From Aptenodytes patagonicus (taxonomy: Eukaryota; Chordata; Aves; Sphenisciformes; Spheniscidae), in assembly GCF_965638725.1 (NCBI RefSeq), contig NC_134950.1, forward strand, positions 19,978,932 through 20,042,931: 64,000 bases of DNA. Direction: 5' to 3'. A program made the position numbers and the translations under genes. Shown here piece after piece: positions 59,001 through 64,000 of the stretch. The notes under the pieces were generated by a model. The model was not told the DNA's origin and ran no database searches. It worked only from the letters and a program-made list of their open reading frames with translations. Every line of letters starts with the position of its first letter. Positions within the stretch are counted from its first letter, which is position 1.

Positions 59001-62000
59001 TGCTGGATGAGGTTGTGCTTTTTAGTCACAGTAACACTGCGCTGCAGGTTTCAGGTTCAGAGGTGAGCAGAAAGCAAGGCGGACACAGCATTTTTTCTTT
59101 CCATCAACAGCCAATGGAACAGAAGACGAGTGGAGCAGCCACCCACACAGGCTTGGTGCTTGTCTGAAACAAAACACAGGATGTACCGGATGGGGTAATA
59201 GCTGTATGAAGAGCATCCTCACCCTCTTCATTCTAGGGACAGACGCTTTAAAAAAATAACAGACCAAGAAAGAGTGCTTTCCTATGTTCTCTTAAAAGCA
59301 TTTCCAATGTGGCCTTTCTTCAGCGCTGCTTATGGGGCAGCGGTAGCCAAGCCAGGTGCAACTCTCACCAGATACTAGCTGAACCCCAGCTCTTTCTGGG
59401 GAAAGAGGATGATTATTTTCACTGCTTTGTTTGTTCTTCAGGTGGATTCTTTTTCACTTTAACAGTTGCTTCTTGCCTTGGTCATAGCTGACATTTTCCA
59501 TCCTGTATGAACTTTCATAGTCAGTCCATAGACTTCTGCAACACTTCTGAAATATACAACTGTATGATATTTGACAAAGTCAAGGCTGGGCTTCCAGGAC
59601 CAAATTCTCTGCCAGACTAAATTCATTGAATTAGATCTGTTGGCAGCAAATTTGGCACTCCTTGTAAGCAGGAGGCACCAAAACCAAACCTGTCCTCATT
59701 GCTTTTGAGAAGCCTCCCAAAAAAGCTTCCTCTTGAAGGCTTGGCTAGGTGAAATGAAACCCAGATCTTAATGGACACATTCCTTCAAAGAATCTTACTA
59801 AAATATCTGATGCTATTTGCCCGTTTCAGCATCCTGTCTAATGTGGCCATACCCACCACTGAAAATAGGTAGAGTTTGAGAGCCATGAGCAGCATATTAG
59901 AGGTTGTTATTGCCATAACAGTGCTTCACATAGTTCAGTCCTTTGTGTGTTTCTCTGTGTGTGTGTGTGTGGGGGGGGGGTGTATAAATATGAGTGGGTG
60001 TGTATCAAAGGCATGCAGAGCAGCCTGAGGAGCCAAAAGCTGGTTGGGCCTCTCTGCAACCAAAAGGATGGGTACAAGGGTTATTTACTTGAAGCTGGTT
60101 ACGGTATGATTTACATTGCTTGTTTATGCTACTGTGGCAGGGACATAGCACAGGGAGGAACAGTACATGCAGCAGGTCTTCCAGGAGTGCTGCTCAACCC
60201 ACAGCTCTAAGCAAACTTCCTGGAAGAAAATGTTACGGTTTCAAGCAAGTCAGACAAATCAAAGCATCATAAAACTTAGGTGTAGTTGTGCTGCTCACTG
60301 GTAAGTTTTGCTTTGAAGAAAAGGAGGAAAGAAACCGGAACAACTCCTGCTTTATGTTTCAGTCCATTGTTTTCAACTCTGCAATAAAGTAACACGAGAA
60401 ACCACCTGAAATACCAAGAGTCACTATTTACTGTCTTTTGAGAGAGCAGTACTAGTAATTGATGACAAAAACACATTTCTACTACAATTGACCATATTAG
60501 ACGGTCATGTACAGAGAGCGTTTACCTGAGCTGCAGTCACATGGGCATTCAGAGTAGCATTTCTGCATACCTTACCATAAGCTGGCATGGGTACACTTTG
60601 TCCTTGTGCTGCTCACACCCTCCCCAGCTGCAATTTACTACTCCCCACACCAATGTTCTGTAAAGCCATGAGCACCAGGGCTCAGATCCTGACCATCCTC
60701 CACAGGAATTCCACGTTTCCCTCCCCTAAATCTGATATTTCTGCACATAAATTTGTGCACCAGTTTTCTCATCCTGGCTCTATGCATTCCCCAGAGAGGA
60801 GGGAGGATATTGCCTCCTCCCTACAAAGGAGGCAATAAAAAAACCTACAAGCCCAAAAGGAAGCTTTTGTTTTGTGTTACTGATTGTGACTTCCCTTACA
60901 CAGTCACACGTCTCTGAGAATTTGTTATATATAATCTTTTTCCTAATGCATTGTTACTTTGGAAACCTACAGTGGATTTCAGTTTAGTAAAACTTACATG
61001 AAAATGAAGCTAGGACTTTCCTATAAGCTACACAGTGGTTTCAGTGGAAAATATTTGCAAATGTATATCATGTCCTGCTAATTCTGTCCTTTAAATATGG
61101 TTTCCATAGGAGCTTTCTCTCCAGGGGACTAGGTTATTGTCTTCTGAATTTTAAAATTCTTATTAAGCTTTCATGGTGTCTGTGAAGGCAACTTGGTGAA
61201 TGCTTTAGTACCAGTGCATGTACCATTCAGTGATTTCTTCCTTGTCCTTTGATAGCTTTTGTGGGGTGGAAACTGTATGTTGTGTGGTTATCCATGAAAC
61301 AGCACTTATTTTCACAGTGTACCAGCCTGAAGATCTGCTGTTCCTCTGGGAGGACACTTGTAGACTTGTCATGACAAATGATTTCTCACTAGTCATTGAG
61401 CTAAGTGTGCAGAGCACACTCCTCTGGTCCAGCTCCCTTGTAAACTAAATCCTCAATTGACTCTACTTGTGTTCTTACTGTCTTCTCAAAAATATGCTTT
61501 AAAGATAGGAGATTTGGAGGCCACCTCACATTTTCATTTAGAGACATCCAACATGTCTGTAACTTTGGTGCATTGTTTGGACTGAAAAAGATCAAGCAAC
61601 AGTGACAGAGCTGCTGTTATGGGTCATACATACACTCAGCAAGGTAGACAGGCATTAGGAGTCCACTTTCAGTTAATGTATTTTTAAAAAAACAAGAAAA
61701 AAGTCAAAAGCTGACCATAATGACATCAGCTGTTCTAATGTTTATATTTCATTTGCTCTGGCCAAGTAGCCAAGCTGGCAGAAGAGACAGGATGACATAC
61801 CAAAACTGACCAAAATTGCAAATCCTACTGGTTAGACACAAAAGTCATGTGGCTCTGGGGCTTACTTGCACTGCAAATAAATCCAGCTGATGGCCCGTCC
61901 TCCTCTGTAAGCACTTTGAGATCTCAGGAGCCAGGTCTTCTCCTCCTGGAGCTGACACTTGCCGACATCATTGGGAGAAAAGCACTTGGGAGCCACTGCA

Positions 62001-62039
62001 GGAAAAGAAATAAAGAACCAAGTTAATATGCTGTCCCCA
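53021..62039. other. Non-coding stretch
   Basis: Long AT-rich region without recognisable gene. GC-richer islands at 57060-57330 and 58230-59170 have short overlapping ORFs (up to 163 codons, 58676-59167) in several frames, none resembling a known family. Confidence 0.5.
59950..59982. repeat. (TG)n followed by G run
   Basis: TGTGTGTGTGTGTG runs into ten G bases (GGGGGGGGGG), then TGTATAAATA. Lengths at this site are prone to sequencing error. Confidence 0.85.
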
Positions 62040-62290
62040 AGTACCTAACGGGAGAGTGCAGAAGCAACAGGCCAGGCTCCTCTCAGAGGTGCGCAGCAAT
62101 AGGACAAGAGGCAACAGATACAAATCAGAACATGGGAAACTGATTGGATGACTGATTTGGAGACTCCATCCTTGGAGATTTTCAGAATTTGGCTGGGCAA
62201 GGCCCTGAGCAGCCTGATCCACCTGTGAATGTTTTGCACAGGAGGTTGGACTAGATGATGTCCAGAGGTGCCTTCCTACCTGCCTGCTTC
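62040..62290 (+). mobile_element. Old CR1 3' fragment
   Basis: Matches to the CR1 3' end include GCAGCAATAGGACAAGAGGCAAC, CTCCATCCTTGGAGATTTTCAG, GGTTGGACTAGATGATGTCCAGAGGTGCC. It is diverged, without the terminal octamers, and ends near 62290. Confidence 0.8.
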
Positions 62291-62682
62291 CATGGCACTA
62301 AAGGGAGATATTGGAAAAGACTCTGGTGCATTCCTGCTCAGAGTACGGTCCCACAGACTGGAAGGCTGTACCAGGACCTACGGTTGGGTGCAGAGCAGAT
62401 CTGAGCAGAGTCTAGTGAAGGATCACACCCCAGTGTATGTATGTTGTGAAGTCAGGAAACAGTAGAGCAGCACAAGCAAGAATATCAAGGTTAATTTTTC
62501 TTATATATCTTTGCCATGCGGATAAAATTCTGGGGTTTTGTCAGGCCCTTATTATTTTTCATGTAATTGCAGAGAAATAGTGAGTCACAGCTGGGTGACA
62601 AGGCTTGGCCATTTTTTAAAAACCACGTGCTACCTTAGCAAGTCAGTTAAGTGACAACCTTGTTCCCACACATGCAGAAGAT

Positions 62683-62785
62683 AGAATCATAGAATCATTT
62701 AGGTTGGAAAAGACCCTTAAGATCATCGAGTCCAACTGTTAACCTAACAATACCAAGTCCACCACTAAACCATGTCATGAAAATA
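62683..62785 (-). mobile_element. CR1 3' tail, antisense
   Basis: About 100 bp read on the minus strand as the CR1 3' UTR end: rc of AGAATCATAGAATCATTTAGG, TTGGAAAAGACCCTTAAGATC and TCCACCACTAAACCATGTC. It is a very short truncated insertion, diverged moderately from the young copies. Confidence 0.85.
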
Positions 62786-64000
62786 ACATTCAACTCAGCA
62801 AAGAAAAGCAACCTTTACCTAACACAGACCATAAAATGTGAAATACAGTTCATACAAATGAGCAGTTCAGAACCCCAGGACTTAAACTAAACAAACACAA
62901 AAACATCATCTCGGAATAAGCACTGCTATGAGAAGGTGAGAGATTGTGGCTCCAGGCCCCAACAGCCGCTGCTTGCTCAGGCAGCACGTGAGATGAAACA
63001 GTAGCAAAAATGCAGACGTGGAGCATGAGTTGGGTGTATTTGTCTTCATTTAACACTCCAAGAAACAGAGCTATTTTAGCCAATTTCAAACAGCTCTTGT
63101 GAACCTTATTGTCACCTCACACTCACAAAGCTGGACAGCACAAAGGCACGAGCCCATAATGGACTAAAATAGCATTTTTTTTCAGTTGCTACGTGTTCAG
63201 TTTGTCAATCAGCCTGTTAGTTGCCATGGCCATTCGCAGCCATAGAAGTTGTTTGTCCAAGATGATCTTCCTTTGCATTTTACACCATTGCTAGGGCTAT
63301 TAAGGAAAGATATATAGTCCTTTAATTCACTATAATCTTTTTTGATGAAATCAGCTCATAAAGGTGGTAGGAAGGCTTGGAAAAGCTCCACAAGACCTAG
63401 AACTGCACATGAGATTGAAGAGCTGGGGTACATACACCTTTTGTTAAAATGGTGGCCAGGGGAAGGGTCATACAGCTGTGTGGAGGGAACAGCACCAAAG
63501 CACATGGACCCCAACAATGTAAAATACAGAATGAGTGTAAAAGCAATATCAAATGAATAACTAATGTCCTGAAGCCCTATATATTTAAAGTTAAGTTTAA
63601 AAAACAGGCTGAATACATATATTCAACTGGATCAGTACTTTGATGCATGCTGCAATGAAGACATACCAAGTCAGACTTAACAACATACTAAAGCTTATGG
63701 TTCCTTAATTCAATGCCACGCAGATGCCTTTGTGTGTTGGGGAGGCGAGTCCTCATTTTTAAGCTGCTTATGAAGAACCAAAGAGACAGGAAGCCTCCAT
63801 CCTTGCAAATATATCTGAAAAAGCTACAGTTACCCTAGCAACAGGCACTTTATGAACTGTTTCAATACAAATAAGCTATTTTTTTTATGATATATGTATC
63901 AGAAAATGTCTGGAAACATGATGAATTCAGAAAAGAAGGATGGGCATTCACAATATGCAGTGAACAGAGGGCTTCTTCGTGTCTGTTTGTGTGAGCACAT
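62786..64000. other. Non-coding stretch to the window end
   Basis: No gene, complete repeat or RNA was recognised. Confidence 0.5.

Noticed and set aside
58676..59167. 163-codon plus-strand ORF
   Set aside because: Overlapping frames are also open, there is no recognisable domain, and composition is GC-biased locally. No support for coding.
1..64000. Defence islands, CRISPR arrays, operons, tRNA or rRNA genes
   Set aside because: The window is vertebrate nuclear DNA. None of these signatures was seen.

Overview
This is a 64 kb piece of a bird nuclear genome. Two things support this. First, the window carries many CR1 (chicken repeat 1) LINE copies with the typical avian 3' end, tandem ATTCTATG octamers, together with avian ERV-type LTRs whose ends read TGTGCTGG...CCACA or similar. 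Second, it contains a complete two-exon gene for the thyrotropin-releasing hormone receptor (TRHR), a class A GPCR, on the minus strand. The coding exons are 43364-42570 and 28932-28525, separated by a phase-0 intron of about 13.6 kb, and the predicted protein has 400 residues. I found no other confident cellular protein-coding gene. No tRNA, rRNA or CRISPR was seen, and none was expected.

Layout. 1-3556: AT-rich non-coding DNA with a 90-bp tandem duplication and an ancient repeat remnant. 3557-10709: an old, nearly full-length CR1 (5' UTR, ORF1 with esterase domain, ORF2 with endonuclease and reverse transcriptase). It is split by a younger antisense CR1 inserted in ORF1 and a solo LTR inserted in the RT domain, each with a target-site duplication. 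10710-13985: non-coding. 13986-16364: young antisense CR1. 17106-17670: diverged solo LTR. 19170-21243: young sense CR1 with a mutated RT active site, followed by an old antisense CR1. 22360-28524: non-coding, downstream of TRHR. 28525-43364: TRHR; its intron holds a 5'-truncated CR1, a solo LTR with a GGAAC duplication, ancient repeats and a CCAAT/TATA motif pair on the opposite strand. 43365-43870: putative TRHR leader and promoter with short upstream ORFs. 46813-49450: the longest young CR1, open for 831 codons from the middle of the endonuclease to the end of RT. 49451-64000: non-coding with old CR1 fragments.

The window is best read as a low-gene-density locus around TRHR that served repeatedly as a CR1 target. 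Five copies are very similar to each other and four of them keep reverse-transcriptase frames of more than 620 codons, so CR1 was active fairly recently in this lineage. I see no operon-like or novel multi-gene system. The most useful observations are the nested transposon stratigraphy, the CR1 target-site duplications, the CRE/TATA promoter inside a solo LTR, and the repeated ATGGAGAA start contexts upstream of the TRHR start codon.
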